The notes under the pieces are model-generated. The model had not been told where the DNA came from. It saw nothing but the letters and a program-made list of their open reading frames with translations, and searched no databases. DNA of 64,000 nucleotides. Source: Ashinkailepas kermadecensis. Its lineage: Eukaryota; Arthropoda; Thecostraca; Neolepadidae. Numbering within the stretch: position 1 is the first letter of the stretch; each line of letters starts with the position of its first letter. Shown here piece after piece: positions 20,401-32,179 of this stretch. The stretch lies in NCBI GenBank assembly GCA_034440615.1, contig JAOTOM010001625.1, positions 1 to 64,000 on the forward strand, read 5' to 3'. Made by a program: the position numbers and the translations under genes.

Positions 20401-22251
20401 ATGGCGCTGCGACGCTGCGCGCTGCTGGTCTGCGTGGCGGCGCTGCTCCGTCACACGGTGCCCAGTCGGCTGTCGCACGTGCTGGCCGCCATGTCCGCCG
20501 GCCAGGACGTGGTCATGGTGCACGACTGCCAGCACTCCGTGGCGCCCGACGCCGTGCTGGAGGCGTGGCGGGCGGTGCACGGCAGCGCGCGCTCTGCCCA
20601 GCTGGTGCACCTGGAGGCCGGCTGGGCCGCGCGCCGGCAGCCCGTCAACCGGCTGCACATGGTGACCAAGGTGTGCCTGTTCTGGCTGAGCGACGCCGCC
20701 TGGCGGCTGCTGCGGCCGCTCGACCCGGAGGCGTTGCTGGACGCGTGGGGCAGCCGGTGCGGCCGGCTGGTGGTGGTGGAGAGCGCGCGCAACATCACCC
20801 AGTCGGCCAGCGTGCGGCTCGTCAACTACGGCCACGCGCAGACCATCTCGTCGGTGATGGTGGGCGCCGGGCCGCACCAGGTGGCCGTGTTCGGACACCG
20901 GATCGACTGCGTGCGTCAGCGGCTGCAGCCGCTGCTGCTGTACGACTCGGCGCGGCCGCAGCCGGCCGGCGCGCTCTTCTGGCCGAACCGGGCGCAGCTG
21001 CGCGGCCAGCACCTGCGCGTCACGTCCACAGCCGCCGCCGACACGCCGTACGCTGCCTTCGCCGCCGACAACTCGTCCGACATCGTCGGCGTCGAGGCCG
21101 AGATGTTGGCCCTCGTGGCACGCGCCTACGGCTTCACCTACACCATGGTGCGGCCGCCGAGCACGGCCGGCCTGTTCGGCGCGCAGCTCGCCGACGGCTC
21201 GTGGAGCGGCGTGATCGGCATGATCGTGCGCGGCGACGCCGAAATGGCCGTCGGCGACATCTCGGTGACGCTGGCGCGCAGCGCCGTCGTCGACTACACC
21301 TACCCCTTCCACATCGAGCCGGTGTCGTTCTTCATGCTGCGGCCGCCGCCGCTGCCCCGCTGGCTGGTGCTGGTCAAGCCGTTCAGCACGGTCACGTGGC
21401 TGATCCTGCTGGCCAGCCTGCTGGTGGGCACCGTCACGATCGCCCTGCTGCCCGGCATGTTCTCGGTGCGTCAGCTGCGCCGCCGGCTGCTGTTGGCCGC
21501 CACGTTCGTGTGGGGCGCAATGGTGGAGCAGCCGGTGGTGCTGGAGCCGGCCGGCAGGCACGGCTCCAACCGGCTGCTAATCTGCAGCTGGTGGTTCTTC
21601 AGCCTGACCATCACCATCTCCTACCGTACGTTGCTGACGTCGCGGCTGTCGGTGCCGCAGTACCCGCCGCATGTGGACAGCCTGCAGCAGCTGGCGCTCT
21701 CCGAGCTGCGCGTGAGGTCGGCGCACCAGACAGCCGTCAGCCAGTACCTGGAGACGTTCCGCGGCTCCGGCTCGCCGCTGGCGCGCATCGCCGACCGGCT
21801 CGGCTTCTTCCCGGTGGAGGGCAGCGTGCGCCGGCTGCGCCTCGAGCCGCGCACGGCGTACATCGAGGAGCTGGCGCTGCTGCGCCAGTCGGTGGCAGAG
21901 CGCGCCGACGGCCACCGCTACTACATCTCGCGCGCGCGCTTCTACCGCACCGGACTGGCGTGGCCGGTGCGGACCGGCGCCTGCTTCCGTCCGCTGCTGG
22001 ACCACGCCATGCTGCGGATGCTGCAGGCCGGTCTGGTCGAGCTGTGGATGCGTGCCGACGTGGCGGAGCCGGCGCGCGGCCGGGCCGGCTCGCTGCCACT
22101 GACGCTGGACGACCTCAGCGTGGCGTTCCTGGCGCTCGCCGTCGGCGCCGGTCTGGCCACGCTCTGCTTCGCCGTCGAGCTCTGCGCCGGCCGCCGCTGC
22201 AGAGCGCAGGGCGAGGCGGGCGGAGGTCAGGCCACTGAGACGGTCCGCTAG
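20401..22251 (+). CDS. Divergent ionotropic receptor (iGluR-related), intronless
   Basis: The 616-residue product looks like a protostome IR, a ligand-gated cation channel in sensory membranes. A signal peptide covers residues 1-22. The ligand-binding S1 lobe is at about 205-318, with the conserved DISVTLARSAVVDYTYPF block; R293 sits where iGluRs bind the ligand carboxylate. TM1 is ~329-351, a short pore segment with FVWGAMVEQP is ~366-378, the long TM with SLTITISYRTLLTSRL (in place of SYTANLAAF) is ~391-416, S2 is ~417-568 and the last TM is ~570-594. The N-terminal region (23-200) is short, as in divergent IRs. N-glycosylation sites are at N131 and N224. ATG 20401 (GGCGGCATGG) has good context. 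Very high GC makes long spurious frames on both strands. No intron is needed. Ligand unknown. Confidence 0.88.
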   Translation: MALRRCALLVCVAALLRHTVPSRLSHVLAAMSAGQDVVMVHDCQHSVAPDAVLEAWRAVHGSARSAQLVHLEAGWAARRQPVNRLHMVTKVCLFWLSDAAWRLLRPLDPEALLDAWGSRCGRLVVVESARNITQSASVRLVNYGHAQTISSVMVGAGPHQVAVFGHRIDCVRQRLQPLLLYDSARPQPAGALFWPNRAQLRGQHLRVTSTAAADTPYAAFAADNSSDIVGVEAEMLALVARAYGFTYTMVRPPSTAGLFGAQLADGSWSGVIGMIVRGDAEMAVGDISVTLARSAVVDYTYPFHIEPVSFFMLRPPPLPRWLVLVKPFSTVTWLILLASLLVGTVTIALLPGMFSVRQLRRRLLLAATFVWGAMVEQPVVLEPAGRHGSNRLLICSWWFFSLTITISYRTLLTSRLSVPQYPPHVDSLQQLALSELRVRSAHQTAVSQYLETFRGSGSPLARIADRLGFFPVEGSVRRLRLEPRTAYIEELALLRQSVAERADGHRYYISRARFYRTGLAWPVRTGACFRPLLDHAMLRMLQAGLVELWMRADVAEPARGRAGSLPLTLDDLSVAFLALAVGAGLATLCFAVELCAGRRCRAQGEAGGGQATETVR

Positions 22252-22324
22252 TCCACCGCGCCCAATGGGAGGGGTTGCTGTTCACTGCCTGCCAAGGGTC
22301 GCCGTGGATGTCTCCGTGGGAATC

Positions 22325-22485
22325 GTGGATATAGTAGCATGGATTGACCTACATACTACATGGGAACTGTGGTAGCATCGGTTAACCACATCCCACATGG
22401 ACACCGTGGTAGTGTGGATTAACCTACATCCTACATGGACACCGTGGTAGTATGGATTAACCACATCCTACATGGACACCGTGTA
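22325..22485 (+). repeat. 37-bp tandem repeat, short array
   Basis: About four units of ACCGTGGTAGTATGGATTAA followed by CCACATCCCACATGGAC. The same unit forms a longer array at 23681-23995. Confidence 0.9.
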
Positions 22486-22489
22486 ACAA

Positions 22490-23680
22490 AGTTAGTTTTG
22501 GGGCTTCTTAATCCCATAAATTCAGCCCCTACCCCCACCGTTCCTGGCGCGACAAGTTTCCGTCACCTAGCTGGCGCCTGCCTGTCTGGTGCCTAGGTAA
22601 GCAAGCCACCGCTCCAGTCGAGGTCGATCATTGGACATTGCCCTGTCCCCCTCCCCATATCCGACCGGCGCGCCCGGCCGTCACCTCTGCAGATATGACC
22701 TCGAGAGCCGACCGCTGTACCTACCCCTCCCTCTCCAGCACCCCGGTACCCCGGCGCCCCGCCGCCGTCGTTAGATGTTAGATGCCAGCTGTCATGCGGT
22801 GAGGTGACCGAGTGTCGCTATTGTGTCAGGCGCTGTGTCGCCAGACCAGAGGCTGCAGTACCGCGCCTCTGCCAGTCAGCCGATTGTTGTGGATCACCAG
22901 CATCCGGTGATTGTCTGAGACAGCTCACGTGTGCAGCGCCAGGCCGACGCAGGTCTGGACGAAAGTGCACTCTCAGCACCAGTTCCCACGGATGTGGACC
23001 GTCGTGCTGAGATCAGATGTGTCTCTGATGTCTGATGTCAGAGAGACAGCGCGCCCGCCCGCCCGCTTGGTGTAGAAGTCACAGAGTTCGCCTTTGTTCT
23101 CTAGCGGGGATGAGTAACCCCACTGGGCATACGGTGCAGGCAGTCATGTGACGTGTTGCGGGATAAGTCACGTGACCAGTGACGTGTCGCACTGTGAGTT
23201 ACCTAGGACGGAGCCGCGAGGACACAGAAGGGAACTGGCCGTCGATACGCACGGTTGTGAGTCGGAGCTCGACGGGGCAGGGTGGCCGAGGGAGGGCCAG
23301 CCCTGTCCCGTACTTCGGTGCTAAGGTACGTCGGACTCTGCCTGATAATCGCTATGTCTGTTGAGATGTAGATCGAAGGTAAAACTGTTGCACCTGTCTG
23401 TCAAGAATCAGCTATATTGTCAACGCTATATCACGCTGCGCCATTAATGTCTGATCTTCGTTGCCATTTGTCTGTTCACTAATTTGCACAATATAGAAGT
23501 GCTGGCTTTGGAGGTGCGTGTCAAGATGTGAGATCAGAGCTCGGAGATGAAGGCTTAGAGCTGTTGAATTTATACCCGGGGTCTTAAATACCGCAAACGC
23601 GTGGTCCTATAGACTATTCACGTAGCCAAATGAAGGTTAGCCCCATAAGTGAGGGGGGGGGGAGAAAAACCTTTTCTACA
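22490..23680. other. GC-rich spacer between the two 37-bp arrays, no gene recognised
   Basis: No ORF, element end or RNA gene is recognised in this ~1.2 kb. It lies exactly between two arrays of one repeat, so it may be an insertion into a single array, but I could not find matching ends. Confidence 0.35.
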
Positions 23681-23995
23681 ACCGTGGTAGGATGGATTAA
23701 CCACATCCCACATGGACACCGTGGTAGTGTGGATTAACCACATCCTACAAATGTACACCGTGGTAGTATGGATTATCCACATCCCACATGGACACCGTGG
23801 TAGTGTGGATTGACCACATCCTACATGGACACTGTGGTAGTATGGATTAACCACATCCCACATGGACACCGTGGTAGTATGGATTAACCACATCCCACAT
23901 GGACACCGTGGTAGTATGGATTAACCACATCCTACATGGACACCGTGGTAGTATGGATTAACCACATCTTACATGGACACCGTGGTAGTATGGTT
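23681..23995 (+). repeat. 37-bp tandem repeat, long array
   Basis: About eight to nine units, period 37 (starts at 23681, 23718, ...), with minor changes such as TATGG/TGTGG and CCCAC/CCTAC. Directly repeated with the array at 22325-22485. Confidence 0.93.
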
Positions 23996-24779
23996 TCATG
24001 CAGGCGATGCGACCACGAAAAGTACACCAGCATCTCACTTATAAGCAGGAAATATAATATGTAAGCTTTGGTACTTGGAACCAGTTTGGAGGATAATGAG
24101 GCTGAAACCGTATTAGGGCTCGTTCTTTGCATGTGATGTGATGACACGAAAACTATCAAAAGTTGGTAGAATAATCGCATTGTCTGTCATATGACTTGCT
24201 ACACTCATGTCGGAAATGAACCCATGAGCAATCGGCTGCATTGCTTTTTCTGGGCGTGATACTGAAATAGCATCGCGATTGTGTTCAATCAGTGAATCTG
24301 AACCTCCCCAGTTGCAACTCTACCTTCAGGGCAGCAGTGTCACCATTGGCTCGAACACGTCATAATCAAGATAATTCAGAGAAGGTGAGAAAAGGTACAG
24401 TGGCTGTACCACGTCATTTCGATTGGGGAGGGGGGATAGCAAAGGCAATCCTAAAAGCCTGCTTGAGACGCAAGCTAAAACAAAACACAGAAGTTCAATT
24501 AACGTATCGGACTTGCATTGTAATCGATACGAGGTCAGTCCGTGTGCTGAACGGACTCGAAGCGAGAAATCCCAACTGGGGTGTCGCGTTGCAGTTTGAA
24601 TGATGAGAGTAGCATAAACAATTTCATGACGAATCAGTTGCCAGGGGGTATAAATAGTTGTTGGTGTCGCAACATTCTGCCGACCCGTATTTGGCTATGG
24701 TCGAAAAGGTTCCATATCCTGCCAAAGAACGGACAATAACGGTTTCTCCCCACTCTGGAAGATGTTCTCAGGCATCAGA

Positions 24780-25530
24780 ATAAAACAGCATTGTAGGCCG
24801 GATTCACGTATTCCGTATCTAAAATGTTGAGCAAGAATTCAGTGACGCCATGTCGCGTCGTATGTCTTATCGATATAAAAACACCGCTTCAACGTCATAC
24901 TTGGCTTGAAAAGCCATGCGTACTTTTGTATTTAATGTTCAAATATGATCAATATTGCTCGAGTTTTTCCTAAAACCACACTGATGAGTCGTGAGTTAAT
25001 GTGGTGATTCTAAAAAAACAGGAGAGCCTCACGTGCATCATTTCCTCTAACAACTTGCGCATGGAACATGCCAAAGATATCGGTTTATAATAAAGTGATT
25101 AATTGCCGGTCTTACCCGTTTTAAGTATAAGGACCACGAGATGTAGAGAATTAACTGCCGAAGCCTCACCGTGGCCTTTGTCTCGATGAAATTCAGGGCG
25201 GAAGCGATATCCACAGCTAAGTTTTGCTAACGTTTTACCGATGTCTTCAGCAACATCAAATGGGCGGGCAATGGTTCGGCCTCTCTTTTGTAATGCTGGT
25301 AACGGGGGCAGAGCTGAACTGTTCGGCTGTTAATTTAATACGTGACCAAACCTCCGAGGCAGGAGCTTTAAGACTTAATTTTCCGACGTACTCACGCCAC
25401 AAGGTCCCCTTCACCTCTCTAATGGTGCGACGTGTGCAAACCCTGGCCCGTTTGAAGGCACTTAAATTATCAACCCCACTGTTGTCAAGTTGACGAAAAG
25501 TTGTCATAAAAGAGCGAATTGCATCCTTAC
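24780..25530 (-). pseudogene. Heavily decayed non-LTR reverse transcriptase fragment
   Basis: The minus strand reads the APE-RT linker (FRQLDNSGVDNLSAFKRARV, GTLWREYVGKLSLKAPASEV) at ~25515-25265, then after stops VVLILKTGKTGN and YKPISLACSMRKLLEEM (~25140-25030), which match the RT signature around KPGK..YRPISL. Further down only scattered remnants remain (VFISIRHTTRHG). A separate, older insertion than the elements elsewhere. Confidence 0.65.
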
Positions 25531-26265
25531 CTGGAAAGCAAGCATCTGCAAAGAAAATGAGTGGTGCCATCAGCTTAGTGACATTCATAAACATTGCATT
25601 GGAAATTTAAATAAAAAATATTCATAAAACACATAAAAACACAAATTTAATGTCCTTTCCTCTGCAAATGCATGCTTTTCAATTGTGAGTAAACTTAACA
25701 CCAAAAAGGGTGTGTAGTTAGGAAATATAGCATAAAAATAATGTTCAAGATGTATGATAACCTTACCTAACATAGTTCAACTTCCCATACAAGAAATTAT
25801 TTGTTTTTAATGGAAATTTTCGATGCATTTTTCTGAAATATTTTCTACTTAAAAAAAACTAACCGAAGCTAACCTGAACTGATCATTTTTTGTAGAAAAA
25901 TCATTAAAAATATTATTTATCAACAAATGATTTTTGATAGCTTACAACAAAAGCCTAACTTAACCTGACAAACCTAACCCCTTTGTATGCTTCATGGAGG
26001 CAAAATGTGTGTAAAACGTGTCTTGTAGTTACCTTAAACTGCGATAATAATACCTGGCTTTTGGGGTAATTTTTCAGCTCATGGTACTCTAACTTCTTTT
26101 AATTGCTTTTTATAATGCAGTGTTTATTAATGTGCTGAACATGATACAACCGCTCATTTCCTCTGCAGATGCACACTTTTCAATTGTGAGGCAAAATAAC
26201 ACGCAAAAGGGGGCTTGGATTTCAGTAATATAGGGTACAAAATAATTTGAATTAAATCGAGTTTT
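25530..26265. mobile_element. Merlin-derived MITE cluster (three partial copies)
   Basis: A minus-oriented end (25530-25610: GCATCTGCAAAGAAAATGAG, TTCATAAACATTGCATTGG), a plus-oriented copy (about 25645-26043, from CCTTTCCTCTGCAAATGCAT to GTTACCTTAAACTGC) and a second plus 5' end (about 26115-26265, CAACCGCTCATTTCCTCTGC). All share the sub-terminal block of the Merlin TIR. The middle of the longest copy is AT-rich with CCTAACC motifs. Confidence 0.7.
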
Positions 26266-26822
26266 GCAAGTTTAAAATCGATGACAGTGCTTTCTTGAAT
26301 CATGTTTAAAGCACATGAAGGAAATGCATTGCTGATACTTGTAAGGAACCGATGTGTGTAACTTTTAATTAATATTTATAATGTGCTGATGGTTGTACAC
26401 AAATATAGCTCACTATTCTAAATAGCATGGGAAGTATGATGCCATATAGCATGGCTAATTTATGGGCAAACTGTTATGCAGCAGATTCCCTGCATTGCTA
26501 CTTAGTTATTTGGGCTTTAGGGCACATCGACCATGTTGATCACATAGCTATCTGCATTGTTGTGAAATGATATATCGGTATGTTTGCAAATTCACTTATG
26601 AGAGAATCCATACCATTCCCACTGGGGTATAAAAGCTACATCATAACATTGCTTCTACAATGCATATAACAGAAACCCATGTCGATTGTACTACTTACTC
26701 AGGACACCCTAGAAGTCAATGAAGTCAATGAAATGAAAGAAAGTCAATGAAAATGTTACTTCATCCCCTGTATTGTTAATGTAACCAAAAGTCTCTTGAA
26801 CCATATGTTATGTCCTTCACAG

Positions 26823-26902
26823 TGTTACTCCATCCACCTCCAACTCCAACCCTGACCAAACTTCAGGAGCTCATCCATCTCCAAAGCAGTCTGCTGAAGA
26901 AG
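26823..26902 (+). other. Candidate internal exon of unknown gene
   Basis: TATGTCCTTCACAG (acceptor) precedes, and GAAG|GTATGT (donor) follows, an 80-bp stretch that can be read VTPSTSNSNPDQTSGAHPSP then KQSAEE. The composition is Ser/Thr/Pro-rich and no neighbour exon was identified. Similar GAAG|GTAAGT architecture is seen at 55746-55791. Confidence 0.28.
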
Positions 26903-26952
26903 GTATGTGTTTCAGTATAACTACTGTGATCTGAATTCCGGTATTTGTTGTC

Positions 26953-27276
26953 GCCCCGGTAGCTCAGTCGGCTAGGGGCTGGCCTGCACTGGTCTCCCCT
27001 GTCTTGGCAACACAGGGTTCGAGTCGCTTCACGCGCTCGCATTTAGCCCCCGGCTGGGAGGGTCAGTTGGCAGCTGGCCCGATAAGGCCGGGGATGAGCT
27101 ACCGGGCGACCGTGTCGGTGCATTGACGGCACGTTAAACTTTCGGTCAAAATTCTGCCGTTGACCTGGAATTAATGGATCGGGTGGTGGGGCCAGGGTTC
27201 ACGCAACAAGCTCTGCTTACAATAGAACCCTGGTTCATAAAGCCACCCCAGCAATAACTCGGATTAAATTATTTTT
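26953..27276 (+). mobile_element. tRNA-derived SINE
   Basis: The 5' head resembles a tRNA: GTAGCTCAGTCGGCTAGGGG (A box) and GGGTTCGAGTC (B box). A body with GATAAGGCCGG, ACCGGGCGACCGTGTCGGTG and GACGGCACGTTAAAC follows, ending in ATTATTTTTTTTT. Imperfect direct repeats (CTACTGTGATCTGAATTCC at ~26922 and CTACGGTGACTGAATTCC at ~27284) look like a target duplication. The head is followed by a body and has no CCA-type boundary, so it is not a tRNA gene. Confidence 0.8.
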
Positions 27277-27509
27277 TTTTAAACTACGGTGACTGAATTC
27301 CATGGTATCCATATTGCCTTACAATCCAACCTTGCTGATCCATGTAGCAGATGTTTTACTTTCCTCAAACTGTTTGGATAACTGGGGAGTTGAAATCACA
27401 TGTGAGTGATGAAACAGATGAACTATTCCTGAATTCTTATGTTGCATCATTGCATGGCACAGTGACATACAGAATGGGGGAGGGGGCATTGTTCGCAGTT
27501 GCCCCCCCT

Positions 27510-28420
27510 CCTGACAGGTTGTGGGGCCCCGAAGAATCCGCCGAGCTCAGGAAAGAATGCGCCATGCTCCCTAAAAATTCCACTCGGTCCACCAAAAATC
27601 ACACCGGGGCACAGAAGAATCGCCTTGGGGGCCCCCAAAAGTAGCACAGGAGCCCCCGATAATGACGCTGGGGCCTCAAAAGTTTGCACCTGGTCCCCTG
27701 AAATGACGCTGGGGCCGCAAAGAAGTCGTGCCGGGGCTCAAGAACATCACGACGGGGCGGCAAACGGTTGTGCCGAGGCCTCCTGAAAGTCACGCCGAGA
27801 CTGGGGTACCAAAAATTATCACCCGGGCCCCTGCAAATCATGCTAGAGGTCTGACAGGTCCCACCGGGGCTCTAAAAGTTTCGTTGAGATCACACAACAA
27901 ATGAAGCCTGGTAAATGAAAAACAGTCCGGACACGGAAAATCAATCTGGGATCTCAGCCATGGCTCCAAAAGCCCACAAAACTTGTTGGGCCCCCAAAAA
28001 CGTGTCGTAGCCACCTCAAGGGATCCCAATAAGTGACCACGGGGCCCTAAAAAATCCCACTTAGACCAAAAAATGTCACGCCGCTTCTCTTGAGAATCTC
28101 ACTGGGACCAAAACGTCGTGCCGGAGCCCCCCCCCAAGTTGCAACTGGCTCTTCAAGGAAAAATATATACCCGGAATGTCACCCTACGGACACAAAAATT
28201 GTGTCAAGGATCCACAAAATAATAAGTCGTCGGACGCCGGAAAAGAAACCTGTTGGGACACCGAAAAAAAACGCACCGAGAACCCGAAGAATCATATCGG
28301 GGTCCAAAAAAAAGCCTGCAGGGGGCTTATGAAAATATACTTCACCACAAAAACCACAAGGAGACTCCATCGAATCGACCAGAGCACCGGAAAATTCAGA
28401 GTGGGTCCGGAAAGAAAATT
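27510..28420 (+). repeat. Degenerate ~28-bp GGGCCC/AAAA repeat, locus 2 (longest)
   Basis: About thirty diverged units such as GGGGCCCCGAAGAATCC, GGGGGCCCCCAAAAGTAGC and CCGGGGCACAGAAGAATCGC. Spacing stays near 27-30 bp though the bases have drifted. Open frames on both strands (80-140 codons) result from the repeat. Confidence 0.68.
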
Positions 28421-29960
28421 ATCCGAAGGGCCTTTCTACTCTCGATCGTGCAATATGCGGGGAAAAACACGTTGAGCAGCCGCATTGGCGTACAAAAGGG
28501 AACAATTCCCCTCCCTAATGGGGAGGGGAACCAAGGAAATATTTTCACCCATCGTCATCACTGTTCAGGTCTGCTGTGCTCTGATGCTCCATCAATGCCT
28601 GTGTATTTTATCCTGCATCTGATCGCTGAAGTATTTTTATTTAAGCCGGTGTGTGTTTGTTGGTGTGTGGAGTGAGGAGGAGGGTACCGGTGACGGTGAC
28701 GATGACGAGAGATTGAGCCCACTATATGGCACTGCAGTCGCATGCTATTACTCAGAGTTGTTATGCTGACATGTACTGTGCACTGTTCTTTGAATTATGT
28801 GACTTCACCAGTTATTGGACGATTTCCCCGTTGGTGAGGATGCTGAATAAACATAAACATACACATCGTCGAATAAAAGTCAGAATTTCTGAGATCTGAA
28901 AATCTGAAAATATAATGGGCGAAATCCTATCAGTTTTTTTGGTGGGGGGGGTCTAGTGCGTTGGCACTTCGCCCCCTCCCCCATGTTTTTCTTCGACACC
29001 CCTGGTATCGTATACTGTTTATTAATCACGAACAGGCAACGTCCAATTATAGGTGCAGGCATCAACATAAGCTTACGGTAGCACATAAGTCACACAAGTG
29101 ACATGAATGGTAATGCCAAGCACGTCTGCGAAGCACATGCAATCTCAAAGATTGCCTCTCAAAGTCGCTGCATAAGGGGAAACTGGAAACTTCCCTCACC
29201 CTGTTAATTTATGGAGGAGGTCGGTCGTTCATAGACGTCCGTAAAGTTGACACACGTATTCATATTCGTATTCAGCACACACCGCCGAGGTCTGCACAAA
29301 TTGCCGTCCATGGTCAAACTAAGCTCGCTATTTACGAACCTGAAATTCGCTTTACCTTAACTTCAGCCGTTTGACCTCGAGAGAATGAACTTCCACGGAT
29401 AATAGTAGCTTCCCTCAGTTAGTCGGCATAGGTTAGTTGGTCACGAGCTTCATGGTTCTATACGGCGGACCAGGGGATGGCGGCTACTGGAGAATGCGAC
29501 CCCGGCGAAGGCGCAGGACCCCGGCGAAGGCGCAGACAAAAACTGCGCCGAAGACAAAAACAGTTTTTGTCAAACGACGCGTGGTAGAAGGCCGATACAG
29601 CTATACTTCCCCATCCCGTCAAGCTTTATTGATGGGGTGATTCCGCATCTCCTAGCCAGGATTAATTATCCGATCGTCCGATAGATGCCGCTAGTATCGG
29701 TCGGTGGTCGCGAACATCAAAGTGCCGCCCGAGAGTTTCCGATCCGTTTACTATTATCCGTGGAACTGCCAAGGTGAACCAGCGGGACAGATCTAACTTC
29801 AGAATGAAGGCGCCGAAATCCACGCATTCGCTATTTCCAAATAGCCCATAACCACACGCAACTTTTAATCGTAAATTGACTTCGCTCAGGGTCAGTTGTC
29901 AATGTTAAAAATCATTTGAAATGACGGGGACAGCCATGCCCCTGAGCTATGACAATGAAC
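28420..29960. other. No recognised gene
   Basis: Only small features: a direct repeat of GACCCCGGCGAAGGCGCAG at ~29499 and ~29518, and G/C homopolymer runs at 28940-28985. No domain or splice context supports a gene. Confidence 0.35.
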
Positions 29961-29979
29961 AAATTGGTGTGCACATGGT

Positions 29980-31073
29980 AGGTCATCACTGTGCACAAGT
30001 TTTAATTGTACTCTGTCTCAGGTCAAGGTCAGGTATAAAGGTCCAAGAAAACTGATAATGGCGGGGATAGCTGTAGATCTCGAAATATGGAATAGAATAG
30101 CGTAAAACGACCATTGCTGGGCAGCATCTTACGGTGTGTAATTGTTAATCGTGCACACCCCATCTCGGGGAGGGGTTGTTAAAGACCCCCCCCCACTAAC
30201 TTTCAAACCAAACGGTGTGTGAACGCGAACCAGCTATGATTGGAAAGCCCTCGACGTGTAGGGCCCCAAACTGCCCTCATTTTTATTTTAAGATAATCTT
30301 GCTACTCAACATGGTGATTTTTTTTCAGAAAATATACTTTAAAAATGTTATACCTCCATTTCTGTAAAGACACAGAGTTAAAGCGCACACCAATTGAGAG
30401 CCAGTTACACGGCAAATGTCACAAAATAGTCACATTGGTCATGGGCTAAAATTGGAAGTGACCTTAGGTCTCTGACATGACCTCAAATGGAAATATAAGG
30501 CATACGTGTTGCAAACACTGCCAAATTGCGTGGTAAGTTGCACTTCAATACATTTTCACGTGTGTGAGCCTTGAAAAAAAATCAAAAAATATAAGTCGGA
30601 TATTGTTCTAGTATGACCTTGGTCTTGACTATGATTCATAGTTTTGGCTCCACTGGGTAATTTAGGTCGTGAAATTCAAGTCTGTTACTATTTAGGCCAT
30701 GCAAACTCGAAATAAACCATAAAAGCAGCCGTATTTAGATCGGTTTTGCCCACTCAGCGCACTTCATTTTGACCTGACTTCAGGTCACTCGACGGAGTTC
30801 AATCAAATTGGAAAAGGAACTTCTCCTCATATGTCTGTATGCATACCAAAGGAAAATAGCTGGTTAGAAGAGCATGCATATTATAAAAATAGAACAATTG
30901 GTCCAAAATTGGCAGTGATTTCAGGTCACTGACCCAACCTCAACAGGAATCTGAGATATACCTTTTCTAGGAACTGCCAATTTGTACACACCTACCAAGT
31001 TTCACTTCCATATCTTTTCATTTGGATGAGTTATCGATCCTGAAACGTATACGGAGGTGGTTCTCTTTGACCT
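29980..31073. promoter_or_regulatory. Cluster of AGGTCA (nuclear-receptor) half-sites
   Basis: By eye ten exact AGGTCA/TGACCT hexamers fall at 29980, 30020, 30026, 30459, 30478, 30614, 30770, 30782, 30923 and 31068. The pair at 30020-30031 overlaps a TCAAGGTCA (30023-30031), the monomer site of FTZ-F1/ERR-type receptors; TGACCTTGG at 30614 is the same type on the other strand. No gene is recognised nearby, and segments at ~30430-30560 and ~30900-31020 are loosely similar, so decayed repeats could also explain it. Confidence 0.35.
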
Positions 31074-31487
31074 GAGCTAAGTCAATGATCTTACATGACC
31101 CGAGGTTGAAACTTCTACATCAAACGGAAAAAGGGTAAAGGAAAAGGTCCTTCGCGGCGCTGCACGCCGCCATTTTTCTCTATCGCTCAAAAACCCTAGA
31201 GGGGGAGGCGAAAAAGAGCCCCTGAGACGAGTCGGGTTAACAGATTGTATTTTGTGATATGTTATGCAATGACAGTATTTTTATGTCAATTATAGGATTC
31301 TATGCCCCATGGTTTCAAAGTTATGAATATTTAAAAAGTGCATTATTGCGAGGAACCCGGTACCAAAGTGCGTTTAGGCGTGCACTTCCCGTTTTTCCTG
31401 CAATAAATTGTGTCGAACTGACGCGCAAGCAAAGGACAAACATGTGTGCCTGTGGCGTCCAAACATTACTGATGAAATCAGGACCGA

Positions 31488-32178
31488 CCGCAGTATCACA
31501 GTCACGCCGGGCGCAACACGAAGCAAGCAATTCACCGGACCCACCAGATCATTCACCGGGCCGCAGCATCACAGTCACGCCGGGCGCAACACGAAGCAAG
31601 CAATTCACCGGACCGGCCACCAGACGGGAACATTGACCGGACCGGCCACCCGACGGGAACATTGACCGGACCGGCCACCGGACGGGAACATTGACCGGAC
31701 CGGCCACCCGACGGGAACATTGACCGGACCGGCCACCGGACGGGAACATTGACCGGACCGGCCACCGGACGGGAGCATTGACCGGACCGGCCACCCGACG
31801 GGAACATTGACCGGACCGGCCACCGGGAAATACCGACGGGAGCATTGACCGGACCGGTCACCGGACGGGAACATTGACCGGACCGGTCACCGGACGGGAG
31901 CATTGACCGGACCGGCCACCGGACGGGAACATTGACCGGACCGGCCACGGAGGAGCATTGACCGGACCGGCCACCCGACGGGAACATTGACCGGACCGGT
32001 CACCTGACGGGAACATTGACCGGACCGGCCACCCGACGGGAACATTGACCGGACCGGTCACCTGACGGGAACATTGACCGGACCGGCCACCCGACGGGAA
32101 CATTGACCGGACCGGTCACCTGACGGGAACATTGACCGGACCGGTCACCCGACGGGAACATTGACCGGTCGGCCACAC
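31488..32178 (+). repeat. 29-bp minisatellite (about 19 units) with a 73-bp duplication at its left edge
   Basis: From 31624 units of ACGGGAACATTGACCGGACC plus GGCCACCCG repeat with period 29 to about 32178; two units have small indels (31824-31840, 31945-31955). Just before it, CAGTATCACAGTCACGCCGG and its copy lie 73 bp apart (31491, 31564). Each unit contains the palindrome GGACCGGCC-like core. Open frames in it are artefacts. Confidence 0.95.
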
Positions 32179-32179
32179 G

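Noticed and set aside
20322..22238. Very long open frames overlapping the receptor gene on both strands (638 codons +, 392 codons -)
   Set aside because: They are Ala/Arg/Gly- or His/Arg-rich products of extreme GC content, lack any motif, and the receptor frame alone has signal peptide and membrane helices.
26953..27040. tRNA gene
   Set aside because: A and B boxes fit, but a SINE body, T-rich tail and flanking direct repeats follow directly; the cloverleaf is not complete.
31549..32103. Open frames with repeated SGGRSGQCSRPVAGPVN
   Set aside because: Pure translation of the 29-bp minisatellite; period and lack of start or splice context show no gene.
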